Positions 6,653 to 13,762 of a stretch of 23,586 bases of DNA are shown here, one piece after another. The notes below the pieces were generated by a model, which saw only the letters and a list, made by a program, of their open reading frames with translations, ran no database searches and was not told where the DNA came from. Source of the stretch: CAZKZZ01 sp964557375. Lineage in GTDB: Bacteria > Spirochaetota > Spirochaetia > SPDA01 > CAZJBZ01. A program made the position numbers and the translations under genes. Position 1 is the first letter of the stretch; every line of letters starts with the position of its first letter. The stretch is taken from NCBI GenBank assembly GCA_964557375.1, contig CAZKZZ010000043.1, positions 1 through 23,586 of the forward strand. Reading direction: 5' to 3'.

Positions 6653-8002
6653 TCAGGCCCGGCCGTCAGTTTCAGGCACGTCAATCGAGAACTTTTTGAT
6701 TTTCCGGTAGAGGGTACTGACATCTATTCCCAATGCTCCGGCGGTTTTTCCCCTGTTTCCTCTATACAAACGGAGCGCTTCAGCAATCATGTGTTTCTCC
6801 ATTGCCGTCAGAGACGCCGGACGGAACTGACTAGATCCGGTACGGCCGAAGGGACGGAGTTCGGGAGGCAGATGGTGAAACTCGATGAGACCTCCCCGGC
6901 AGAGTACAAATGCCTGCTCGATGATATTCTCCAGTTCACGGACATTGCCGGGATACTCGTACTCCATAAGACGGGTCATCACTTCGTCCGAAACCCCAGC
7001 AATATCTTTGCCCTGCAGCCGGTTGAATTTTTCGATGAGATGCTCTACAAGAAGCGGAATATCTTCTCTGCGCTGCCGAAGAGGCGGGAGTTTCAGCTGA
7101 ATGACGCGAATACGGTAATACAAATCTTCCCGAAACCGGCCCTCCCGGACAAGAGCAGCAAGGTCACGGTTCGTGGCCGCAACGATCCGTACATCGATAG
7201 GGACCGGTTCTACTGATCCCAGCGGCTCGATGACCCGTTCCTGCAGTACACGTAATAATCTGATCTGCATGGCGGGAGAGATATCCCCGATCTCATCGAG
7301 AAAAATAGTACCTTTATCTGCAAATGCAAACCGCCCCGGTTTATCATGCTTTGCGTCGGTGAAAGCACCGGCTTTGTGCCCGAACAGCTCACTTTCGAGA
7401 AGAGTATCCGGTAATGCACCGCAATTTACTGCGACGAACCGCTTGTCCTTTCTGGGGGAAAGGTTATGGATGGCCCGGGCAAAAAGTTCCTTCCCGGTAC
7501 CGCTCGGCCCTTCGATCAACACATTGCTCCTACTCTCCGCTATCTGGGGGACAATACCGAACAGCTTTTTCATGACCGGGCTGCGCCCCACGATATCCTC
7601 GAAAGAGTAATGGGCCTCGAGCTCCTTGCGCAGCTGTTCTATTTGGCTCAAGTCTTGGAATGTCTCCACCCCTCCGATTACGATTCCTTTTTCGTCCTCC
7701 AGCAGGGCCGTAGAGAGGCGGACCGGGACCTGTTCGCCTTTGATGTTAACGATATGAGCAGTTGCATTCACTACCGGTTTCTCGAGGGTAAGTGTCCGCC
7801 GCAGCGCACACGCCTTCTCGCAGATGTCCGCGCGAAACACTTCGGAACAGAGCCGCCCAACTGCCTCAGCACGGGAGACACCTGTAATCTGTTCGGCCGC
7901 CCTGTTGAAAGAGGTTATCGTCCAGGTGAGATCAACGGTAAAAACCCCTTCATTGATGGAATCGAGGATAACCCGTTCTTTTTCTGTCGGCATATAATTC
8001 AT
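6653..8002 (-). CDS. Sigma54-dependent PAS/AAA+/Fis enhancer-binding activator
   Basis: A 449-residue activator. Residues 8-120 are a PAS domain containing Cys52, Cys61 and Cys65 (RADICEKACALRR), a likely redox or metal-sensing patch. Residues 135-365 are the sigma54-interaction AAA+ domain: Walker A GPSGTGKE (165-172), Walker B GTIFLDE (231-237), then FREDLYYRI. The C-terminal Fis-type helix-turn-helix spans about 400-438 (NRGKTAGALGIDVSTLYRKI). The sigma54-contacting loop reads GAFTDA (212-217) instead of GAFTGA. The ATG at 8002 lacks a Shine-Dalgarno sequence, and the predicted leader is about 9 bases. Two 15-bp repeats lie directly upstream and a sigma54 promoter drives the divergent operon, so this is almost certainly its local activator. 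Confidence 0.93.
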   Translation of the reverse strand: MNYMPTEKERVILDSINEGVFTVDLTWTITSFNRAAEQITGVSRAEAVGRLCSEVFRADICEKACALRRTLTLEKPVVNATAHIVNIKGEQVPVRLSTALLEDEKGIVIGGVETFQDLSQIEQLRKELEAHYSFEDIVGRSPVMKKLFGIVPQIAESRSNVLIEGPSGTGKELFARAIHNLSPRKDKRFVAVNCGALPDTLLESELFGHKAGAFTDAKHDKPGRFAFADKGTIFLDEIGDISPAMQIRLLRVLQERVIEPLGSVEPVPIDVRIVAATNRDLAALVREGRFREDLYYRIRVIQLKLPPLRQRREDIPLLVEHLIEKFNRLQGKDIAGVSDEVMTRLMEYEYPGNVRELENIIEQAFVLCRGGLIEFHHLPPELRPFGRTGSSQFRPASLTAMEKHMIAEALRLYRGNRGKTAGALGIDVSTLYRKIKKFSIDVPETDGRA

Positions 8003-8050
8003 GCAATTTGCAATAATATTTTACGATCTTTTGTGGCAATTTGCAATAAT
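8003..8050. promoter_or_regulatory. Tandem 15-bp repeats: candidate activator-binding sites and activator autoregulation region
   Basis: GCAATTTGCAATAAT occurs at 8003-8017 and again at 8036-8050, a 33-base spacing (about three helical turns), so both copies face the same side of the DNA. Each contains a short dyad, TGCAATTTGCA in the first copy (8002-8012). For the divergent sigma54 promoter they lie about 115-165 bases upstream of the start, a normal enhancer distance. On the minus strand TTGCAA (8046-8041), a 17-base spacer and TAAAAT (8023-8018) make a sigma70-type promoter for the activator itself. Binding would cover its -35 and start site, so autorepression is expected. Confidence 0.65.
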
Positions 8051-8140
8051 AGAAACGCTTTTTTTTCGGCCGCCGGGGAGAACAACGAATAACTTTTTAT
8101 TTTATCTACACTTACCACATTACAAGGGAACCCTGTCAAT

Positions 8141-8156
8141 TGGCATTGATATTGCT
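8141..8156 (+). promoter_or_regulatory. Sigma54 (-24/-12) promoter of the NifX-like/DUF169/RACo-like operon
   Basis: TGGCATTGATATTGCT has the invariant GG (8142-8143) and GC (8154-8155) at the exact sigma54 spacing, TGGCA-N6-TTGC. Transcription should start about 12 bases after the -12 GC, near 8167. That coincides with the GTG at 8168, the best start codon of the first gene. The sigma54 activator is encoded divergently 140 bases away. Confidence 0.8.
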
Positions 8157-8167
8157 TGAACGTAACT

Positions 8168-8533
8168 GTGAAGGTGGCAATCCCTCAGTGGAACGGACGA
8201 GTCTCTCCCGTATTGGATGCAGCTCACACTCTCGTGCTCTATGAGATGACAGAGCATAAAATCCAGGGACAGACGCTTCTCTCTGTGAAAATAGGCGATC
8301 ACCTGGTAAGGACCCGGTGGCTGCAGTCTCTCGGTGTAGATACCTTGATCTGCGGTGCGCTCTCGAAATCGCTGGAACGGACATTGGCCCCTACCGGCAT
8401 CACTGTGATTCCGTTTATCTGCGGTAAGACGGAAGAGGTTATTGAAGCGTATATAGCAGGTCAACTTGGGGAGAAAGATTTTCGGCTCCCCGGTTATACG
8501 GAGCACGGCTATACGGAGCAGGAAGAACAATAA
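8168..8533 (+). CDS. NifX/NafY-like (dinitrogenase iron-molybdenum cofactor domain) protein
   Basis: A 121-residue protein starting MKVAIPQWNGRVSPVLDAA, the hallmark of the Fe-Mo cofactor-binding domain family (NifX/NafY/NifB C-terminal type). Members bind iron-sulfur or metalloclusters or act as accessory carriers. The open frame begins at TTG 8156, but that codon overlaps the sigma54 -12 element, so GTG 8168 is chosen. It has no Shine-Dalgarno sequence and would be translated from a leaderless message. The C-terminus carries a 15-bp tandem duplication (8491-8505 and 8506-8520) giving GYTEHGYTEQ. No nif genes are present. As first gene of an operon with a RACo-like activator it may handle a metal cofactor, which is inference. 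Confidence 0.82.
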   Translation: MKVAIPQWNGRVSPVLDAAHTLVLYEMTEHKIQGQTLLSVKIGDHLVRTRWLQSLGVDTLICGALSKSLERTLAPTGITVIPFICGKTEEVIEAYIAGQLGEKDFRLPGYTEHGYTEQEEQ

Positions 8534-8558
8534 AAAACTGCGTAAGGAGTTACAATCT

Positions 8559-9176
8559 ATGAAAGACATTGATTTTTTGGAACGACAATTCGGCGGGCGA
8601 TGGTGCGGGATCAGATTCGGAACCATGCCCGGAGAAAAAGCTTCGCTGATCACTTCCCCCATGTCATTTTGTCAGGCCGTTGCTGAATCTCATGCCGGGC
8701 CGGTTGCTCTAACGCCGGAACTGCTCGATTGCCCCGGTGGAGGCCGCAGCATCGGATGGAACAACAAAGAAAACGGCCTCGCGGAATCCATGGCGGAAAA
8801 ATCAAACATCGATATCTCGATTGCCGAACAAATTATAAAAAACACACCGGCACTAGACGGAAATTTTGATCAAATCATTATCGGAACCATGAATGCCCCG
8901 GATATCTTTATTTCTCATGCCCAGCCCGAATCGGCGATGCACATGATCAGGACCAGACAAAAATTGACCGGCGAGATGATACCGTTAGAGATATCGGGGT
9001 TTATGTCTGTATGCGGGGCAGTTGCAGCTAAAGCGTATCGGACAAACACCATATGCATCTCTTTCGGGTGCCCGGAGAGCCGGAAATATTCCGCATTAGG
9101 CAGAGACAGGCTTGTCTTTGGAATCAGTGCGGTTTTAGTGAAAGAGATAATGAAAGAGGAACAACGCAATGGGTAA
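8559..9176 (+). CDS. DUF169 family protein
   Basis: A 205-residue cytoplasmic protein. It shows the DUF169 layout: an N-terminal GRWCGIRFG segment, a MSFCQAVAES Cys motif near residue 38, LLDCPGGGRSIGW near 58, SVCGAVAAKA near 150 and a late FGCPESRKY. The spaced cysteines suggest a bound metal or cofactor. The family has no established biochemical role that I can name. The ATG at 8559 is chosen because AAGGAG precedes it; the frame is open further upstream, overlapping the NifX-like gene. Its stop overlaps the start of the next gene by 8 bases, so the two are translationally coupled. Confidence 0.78.
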   Translation: MKDIDFLERQFGGRWCGIRFGTMPGEKASLITSPMSFCQAVAESHAGPVALTPELLDCPGGGRSIGWNNKENGLAESMAEKSNIDISIAEQIIKNTPALDGNFDQIIIGTMNAPDIFISHAQPESAMHMIRTRQKLTGEMIPLEISGFMSVCGAVAAKAYRTNTICISFGCPESRKYSALGRDRLVFGISAVLVKEIMKEEQRNG

Positions 9177-10788
9177 ACTATATTTTCCTCAATACGCGCG
9201 AGGCAGAGAAGGGGCGGAGATCACGCCGGGATCCACCATCTCAGAACATATCTCCCGCATCGGAGGCGTTGAAATAGATTCGGAATGCGGAGGAGAAGGG
9301 ATCTGTTGTAAAGACATCATTAGAATCGAAAAAGGTACGGATTCTCTCAATCCATTGACAGACTTAGAAACGGCACTCCGAGCACAGGGGACATTGAGGC
9401 CGAACCAGCGGCTGGCGTGTCAGACAAGGCCGACGTCACAGGCAGAGGATATCGTCATATTTATCCCCAACTTCGGCCGCTACACAATCCTCACCGATTT
9501 TATCGAAACTACGGTATCTCCCGACCCCTCCGTTTTCAAATCGGGAGATGCAGTATACCACTGCAGCGGAGAGGAGATCGGCCCGTACGAAGGCGAGATT
9601 TTCGGATTGGCAGTTGATATCGGGACCACTACCCTGGTCATGCAGTTAATGGATCTGGAAACAGGCAAACAAGTTGGAAAACCGATGGCAAGCAAGAACC
9701 CCCAGATTGCCTACGGCAATGATATCATCTCGAGAATCGGATATACAATTGAACACGAAGACGGCCTCGATGAACTGCAGGAAGCGGTCGCTCACGGCAT
9801 CAATAACACAATCGAAGAGTTGGAAAAGCAGTCCGGAATCCAGCCGCTCAAGGAACACATTTACGAAGTGGTCGTTGTAGGAAACAGTACAATGCGGGAC
9901 ATCTTTTTGCGTCAAAATGTAAAGAGCCTCGGGCTTATTCCCTTTGAATCTTCGAATAAACAAGCTTATTCCGGAAGCGCGGCGGACCTTTCCCTCGCTA
10001 TCCATCCTCAGGGATTTGTTTATGCCCCGCCCTTGATCGGAGGGCACGCCGGTGCGGACTGCCTTGCCGATATCATCGCTACAGACCTGTATAAAAGTGA
10101 TTCGATCGGGATGATCATCGACATCGGCACTAATGGGGAAATCGTACTCGGTAATAAAGAAAAAATGATTACAGCCTCCTGCGCCGCGGGAGGCGCTTAT
10201 GAAGGGTATCAAATTAAATGCGGTGTCGGGGCCATTCAAGGTGCTATCACAGAGATTACGCTGCGTGACGGGAAGATCGATTACAAGACATTGGCAGGCA
10301 AACCCGCATTGGGAGTGTGCGGTTCGGGTGTGATCGACCTGTTGGCAGAGCTATTGAAAACCGGTGTTATGAATGAGAAAGCAAGGATACAAGAAGATTT
10401 TTATATTACCGATTCCGTCCATATATCCCAGGAGGATATAAACCAGCTCATTATTGCCAAAGCGGGCTTGAGAACCGATCAGGAACTTCTCATGAAGTAT
10501 TACGGAATAACCGTTACTGATGTAGAAAAGATCTATCTCGCCGGCGCATTCGGAAATTACATGAACATCGACAATGCCATGAGGATCGGTTTACTTCCCG
10601 CCACTCCAAAAAATCGGTTTATACGATTCGGCAACGGCGCACTTGCCGGCGCAATCGACATGTTGATAAACAGAGAGAAACGGCAGGATGCTGAGCGGGT
10701 CCTGTCCCGCATCCATCACACCAAACCGAACGAAATCGAAGGCGACCAGTTTCAGTACGAGGTTGCTGAAAACATCTATTTTGTGTAA
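9169..10788 (+). CDS. RACo-like corrinoid activator: 2Fe-2S ferredoxin plus ASKHA/DUF4445 domain
   Basis: A 539-residue protein. Residues 1-100 are a plant-type ferredoxin domain with cysteines at 40, 46, 47 and 84. A linker follows, and about 145-520 is the DUF4445/ASKHA ATPase domain: DIGTTT (150-155), VVVGNSTM (236-242), DIGTNGE (318-324), SCAAGGAYEG (337-346), GVCGSGVID (382-390) and YLAGAFGNYMN. Proteins of this design (RACo, RamA-like) use ATP and an electron to reduce inactive cob(II)alamin in corrinoid methyltransferase systems. The usual C-x5-C-x2-C ferredoxin spacing is altered here to C-x5-CC, with Asp49 where the third Cys is expected. GAGGA precedes the ATG, which overlaps the DUF169 stop. 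The corrinoid partner is not in the window. Confidence 0.87.
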   Translation: MGKLYFPQYARGREGAEITPGSTISEHISRIGGVEIDSECGGEGICCKDIIRIEKGTDSLNPLTDLETALRAQGTLRPNQRLACQTRPTSQAEDIVIFIPNFGRYTILTDFIETTVSPDPSVFKSGDAVYHCSGEEIGPYEGEIFGLAVDIGTTTLVMQLMDLETGKQVGKPMASKNPQIAYGNDIISRIGYTIEHEDGLDELQEAVAHGINNTIEELEKQSGIQPLKEHIYEVVVVGNSTMRDIFLRQNVKSLGLIPFESSNKQAYSGSAADLSLAIHPQGFVYAPPLIGGHAGADCLADIIATDLYKSDSIGMIIDIGTNGEIVLGNKEKMITASCAAGGAYEGYQIKCGVGAIQGAITEITLRDGKIDYKTLAGKPALGVCGSGVIDLLAELLKTGVMNEKARIQEDFYITDSVHISQEDINQLIIAKAGLRTDQELLMKYYGITVTDVEKIYLAGAFGNYMNIDNAMRIGLLPATPKNRFIRFGNGALAGAIDMLINREKRQDAERVLSRIHHTKPNEIEGDQFQYEVAENIYFV

Positions 10789-10810
10789 TGCTTGATTGTG
10801 GAGGAAACCA

Positions 10811-11199
10811 GTGCAGCCGGAAAAATTCAAAAAGGCCTTCAAACGGCTTTTGAACAATCTCAATAAGAGTATCCCCATCCTGCTCGGAGTCATGCTCTTG
10901 GTCGGTTTGGTCCAGAGTCTCATCCCGAAAAATTTCTTTACAAAGGTTTTTACGGGAAACAGGATCATCGACCCCCTCATAGGAGCGGTATTCGGCAGTG
11001 TCGCCGGTGGAAACCCCATGACAAGCTACGTTATCGGAGGTGAGCTTCTCGATCAGGGTATCAGTCTTCTCGCGGTCGTCGCCTTTATCGTCAGCTGGGT
11101 AACGGTGGGCATTGTTCAGCTGCCCGCTGAAAGTCTCATGCTGGGAAGACGTTTCGCCCTTGTTCGAAACCTTATAAGCTTTGTCTTCGCTATTCTCAA
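10811..11199 (+). CDS. Permease, N-terminal half (3' end lost in assembly gap)
   Basis: 129 codons before the N run encode a membrane protein segment. Hydrophobic helices lie at about residues 16-37 (SIPILLGVMLLVGLVQSLI), 50-75, 83-104 and 115-129. The polar GNPMTSYVIGGELL motif sits between the second and third. This resembles the N-terminal half of the DUF318/ArsP-like permease family. The start is GTG at 10811, preceded by GGAGG at a good distance, 22 bases after the RACo-like gene, so it is in the same operon. Frame differs from the part after the gap, so this is either one gene with a gap not truly 10 bases long or two half-size permease genes. The substrate is unknown. Confidence 0.7.
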
Positions 11200-11209
11200 N
11201 NNNNNNNNN
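11200..11209. other. Assembly gap (10 N)
   Basis: Ten undetermined bases interrupt the permease region. The true length is unknown; a round 10 is a typical placeholder. The coding frame before the gap (phase of 10811) and after it (phase of 11269) differ, so a literal 10-base gap would not join them. Confidence 0.99.
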
Positions 11210-11733
11210 TGGCAGGCGCAGCAGGGTTCATCAAAAAAATCGGCGGGGCGTGGATCTTTTTCATTGCGGTGTGTATTCTCTATGGAATTATCTTTGGGGT
11301 GGACCCGTCCGCCGCTCGAGAAGCATTCTCCGTTTTTCTCAACCTCATCAAAAGGATTCTGCCCATACTGGCCCTCGTATTCGGACTTATTTTTCTGTCA
11401 AATCTATTTATTGACAACAAACTGGTACTGCGATATTTGGGGAAGGGCTCGCGGAAACGGGGCTGGATTATCGCCGTCATCGGCGGGATCCTCTCGGCAG
11501 GCCCCATTTACATGTGGTATCCGCTTCTGCAGGATTTAAAGCAAAAAGGGATGCGGGATGCTCTCATTGCAACATTTCTCTACAACAGGGCGGTCAAGAT
11601 TCCGCTTCTGCCGATCATGATTCTCTACTTCGGAATCGATGTGGTAATAATTCTGACTGTGAGCATGATTCTCTTCTCTATCGCGGACGGATTTATCGTA
11701 GAGAAACTGGCGACAATAAAAACGAAAACGTAA
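11210..11733 (+). CDS. Permease, C-terminal half (5' end lost in assembly gap)
   Basis: The open frame emerges from the gap as (NTG)-AGAAGFIKKIGGAWIFF and runs 174 codons. It has about four hydrophobic segments: IFFIAVCILYGIIFGV, ILPILALVFGLIFLSNLF, IIAVIGGILSAGPIYMW and VVIILTVSMILFSIADGF. The GPIYMWYPLLQDLKQKGM segment followed by ALIATFLYNRAVKIPLLP is typical of the C-terminal half of DUF318/ArsP-like permeases. The codon at the gap edge ends in TG and could be a start codon, in which case this is a separate half-permease gene, an arrangement I remember from other anaerobes. It ends the sigma54 operon as seen here. The transported compound is unknown. Confidence 0.7.
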
Positions 11734-11736
11734 GGA

Positions 11737-11778
11737 GCGCACGTGCGCATTGCATTATCGTCTCTTTTTTATTATTCT
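11737..11778 (+). promoter_or_regulatory. GC palindrome and weak candidate promoter upstream of the DUF4914 gene
   Basis: A perfect 12-base palindrome, GCGCACGTGCGC, lies at 11737-11748 just after the permease stop. TTGCAT (11750-11755), a 17-base spacer and TATTCT (11773-11778) form a possible promoter for the gene at 11817, and a T-run occurs at 11765-11770. The palindrome could be an operator or part of a weak terminator. Neither reading is secure. Confidence 0.3.
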
Positions 11779-11816
11779 AACCTTTAAACCTGCAGTGAAA
11801 CCACCAAAAGGATTGA

Positions 11817-13718
11817 ATGATGATTGAACGCAAAACCGTAGGCAGCGTGTACCTGCCTGTTGAACTGGCCCATGTATTGGAAGAAAGCAGAGGGTACACC
11901 TTCTTTTCCAACCACGAAGAGCTGATCGAAGCGACAGTACCGATTCCGGGAGAGGAGTGGTTTAACGTCTCTTTTCCCGTAGAAGGAAAAGGAGAAGTCA
12001 CCGAAGCGCAGGTCTGCAGAGTCAAAAACGGTATTGCCGTGAACTATATGGAACCGTACATGCGTAGGCGGGACCCCGAATGCATGCTCATCGGGGATGA
12101 GCTTCCTACCGACAAACCCCGATACAGCGACCGCTATGAAGGCTCGTTTCCAACGGTCCGGGAAGAGACGCTGCAGTGGCTAAAATCCCAGGAATTGGGT
12201 TGTTATGTATTTGCTATCGGGCAGGAAGTGGTAGGCGCGTATGCGCTGGTCATCGCACCGAAGAATGTCGGGTTTTTTGCCTACGGGCTTTCCCTGCTGC
12301 AGGGCATAAAAGATATCTCAAATTCTGACGAAGTAATAACGCCTTCCTGCTTCCTTTACGTGGCCCCCACCTTCCGTCATACCCATTTTGACGGAAAACA
12401 GATCGTGGTCCACAACCGCTCTGAAGAATTGTACGAAATCTTCAGCTACAACCTCTACCCCGGCCCGAGTGCCAAAAAGGGAATCTATGGAGCACTCATA
12501 CATTACGGCGAGAAAGAGGGGTGGGTCACAGCACACGCCTCCGCCGTTCAGGTGGTAACGCCGTATGACAATAAGGTGACCATCATGCATGAAGGAGCAA
12601 GCGGCGGCGGTAAAAGTGAAATGCTCGAGCACGTGCACCGCGAAGAAGGGGGCGAACTGCTGTTAGGTGAGAACTTGATAACCGGGGAACGGCACCACAT
12701 CATCCTGCCCCGCACCTGTTCTCTTCAGCCTGTATCCGACGATATGGCCCTGTGCCATCCCTCGTTTCAGCGGGACGACGGGAGGCTCCATATAGCGGAC
12801 GCGGAAGAGTCCTGGTTTATTAGAGTAGACCACATCACCAACTACGGTACCGACCCCGATGTAGAAGCCCGTTCTATCCATCCCATGGAACAGCTTCTCT
12901 TTCTCAATATTGATGCAAAACCGGGAGGGACAGCACTCTTGTGGGAACATATAGAAGATTCTCCGGGTGTATCGTGTCCGAACCCGCGGTTCATTTTCCC
13001 GAGAAAAAGTTTCCCCCAGGTGGTAACAAAACCGGTCGGTGTGGACATCCGCAGTTTCGGAGTCCGCACTCCGCCCTGCACACGGGAAAACCCCAGTTAC
13101 GGAATTATCGGGATGGCCCAGATACTCCCCCCAGCTCTCGCCTGGCTGTGGCGGCTGGTCTCCCCGAGAGGGTTTGCCAACCCCAGCATTGTCGACAAAG
13201 AGGCAATGGCCTCTGAAGGGGTGGGATCGTATTGGCCGTTTGCCACCGGAAAGCGGATCAACCAGGCAAATCTGCTCCTCGAGCAGATCATGAATACACC
13301 GAAAGTGCGCTACATTGTCTGTCCCAACCAGCATATCGGCGCGTGGAAAGTTCGGTTTATGCCGCAATGGATTATGCGGGAGTATCTATCCCGCCGGGGA
13401 GGCGCGTGGTTTACGAAAGACCAGATCGAACCGGCACCGGTGCCGCTACTCGGCTATTCGCTCAAACGGGTAATCGTGGAAGGAGTGGAAATCCATGAAG
13501 AGCTTCTCCAGCCCTACAAACAGCCGGAAGTAAGCGGCGAGCCTTACGAAAAAGGCGCTGCCATTCTTCGCGATTTTTTCCTCCGGGAGCTCGAGCAGTA
13601 CCGGGTCCCCGAACTCATCTCAGAAGGACAGAGCATTATCCAGTGTGTTCTCGATAATGGATCCGTCGAGGATTTTGAAGGTCTTATCGAAAGCCAGTCT
13701 TTTATTGTTGATGAGTAA
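11817..13718 (+). CDS. DUF4914 family protein (PEP carboxykinase-like, P-loop)
   Basis: A 633-residue protein matching the DUF4914 family in length and sequence style. A phosphate-binding loop EGASGGGKS occupies 259-267, followed by SEMLEHV. Later features are PVSDDMALCHP (305-315), RFIFPRKSFPQ (391-401) and GGAWFTKDQIEPAPVPLLGYS near 540. The nucleotide-binding core resembles PEP carboxykinase and HPr-kinase-type P-loop folds, but the reaction is not established. No signal peptide or membrane segment is seen. The ATG at 11817 is followed by a second ATG, with AAAGGA just upstream. It lies 83 bases after the permease, probably as its own unit. I am confident in the family but not in the function. 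Confidence 0.78.
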   Translation: MMIERKTVGSVYLPVELAHVLEESRGYTFFSNHEELIEATVPIPGEEWFNVSFPVEGKGEVTEAQVCRVKNGIAVNYMEPYMRRRDPECMLIGDELPTDKPRYSDRYEGSFPTVREETLQWLKSQELGCYVFAIGQEVVGAYALVIAPKNVGFFAYGLSLLQGIKDISNSDEVITPSCFLYVAPTFRHTHFDGKQIVVHNRSEELYEIFSYNLYPGPSAKKGIYGALIHYGEKEGWVTAHASAVQVVTPYDNKVTIMHEGASGGGKSEMLEHVHREEGGELLLGENLITGERHHIILPRTCSLQPVSDDMALCHPSFQRDDGRLHIADAEESWFIRVDHITNYGTDPDVEARSIHPMEQLLFLNIDAKPGGTALLWEHIEDSPGVSCPNPRFIFPRKSFPQVVTKPVGVDIRSFGVRTPPCTRENPSYGIIGMAQILPPALAWLWRLVSPRGFANPSIVDKEAMASEGVGSYWPFATGKRINQANLLLEQIMNTPKVRYIVCPNQHIGAWKVRFMPQWIMREYLSRRGGAWFTKDQIEPAPVPLLGYSLKRVIVEGVEIHEELLQPYKQPEVSGEPYEKGAAILRDFFLRELEQYRVPELISEGQSIIQCVLDNGSVEDFEGLIESQSFIVDE

Positions 13719-13725
13719 TAAAACA

Positions 13726-13754
13726 TTGACAGCTCCCGATACGGGTCCTATACT
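13726..13754 (+). promoter_or_regulatory. Strong predicted sigma70 promoter of the PDZ-membrane histidine kinase
   Basis: There is a consensus -35 TTGACA (13726-13731), a 17-base spacer and a -10 TATACT (13749-13754). Transcription should start near 13761, downstream of the TTG at 13757 and next to the GTG at 13763. This decides the start codon and implies a leaderless message. Confidence 0.75.
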
Positions 13755-13762
13755 TTTTGAGG

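Noticed and set aside
8156..8167. TTG 8156 as start of the NifX-like gene
   Set aside because: It overlaps the sigma54 -12 element and lies upstream of the expected transcription start.
11737..11770. Rho-independent terminator after the permease
   Set aside because: The palindrome has no proper loop and the T-run starts 16 bases later, so a terminator is not convincing.
13757..13762. TTG 13757 as start of the membrane kinase
   Set aside because: It lies only 2 bases after the -10 hexamer, so it would not be transcribed; GTG 13763 fits the predicted start.
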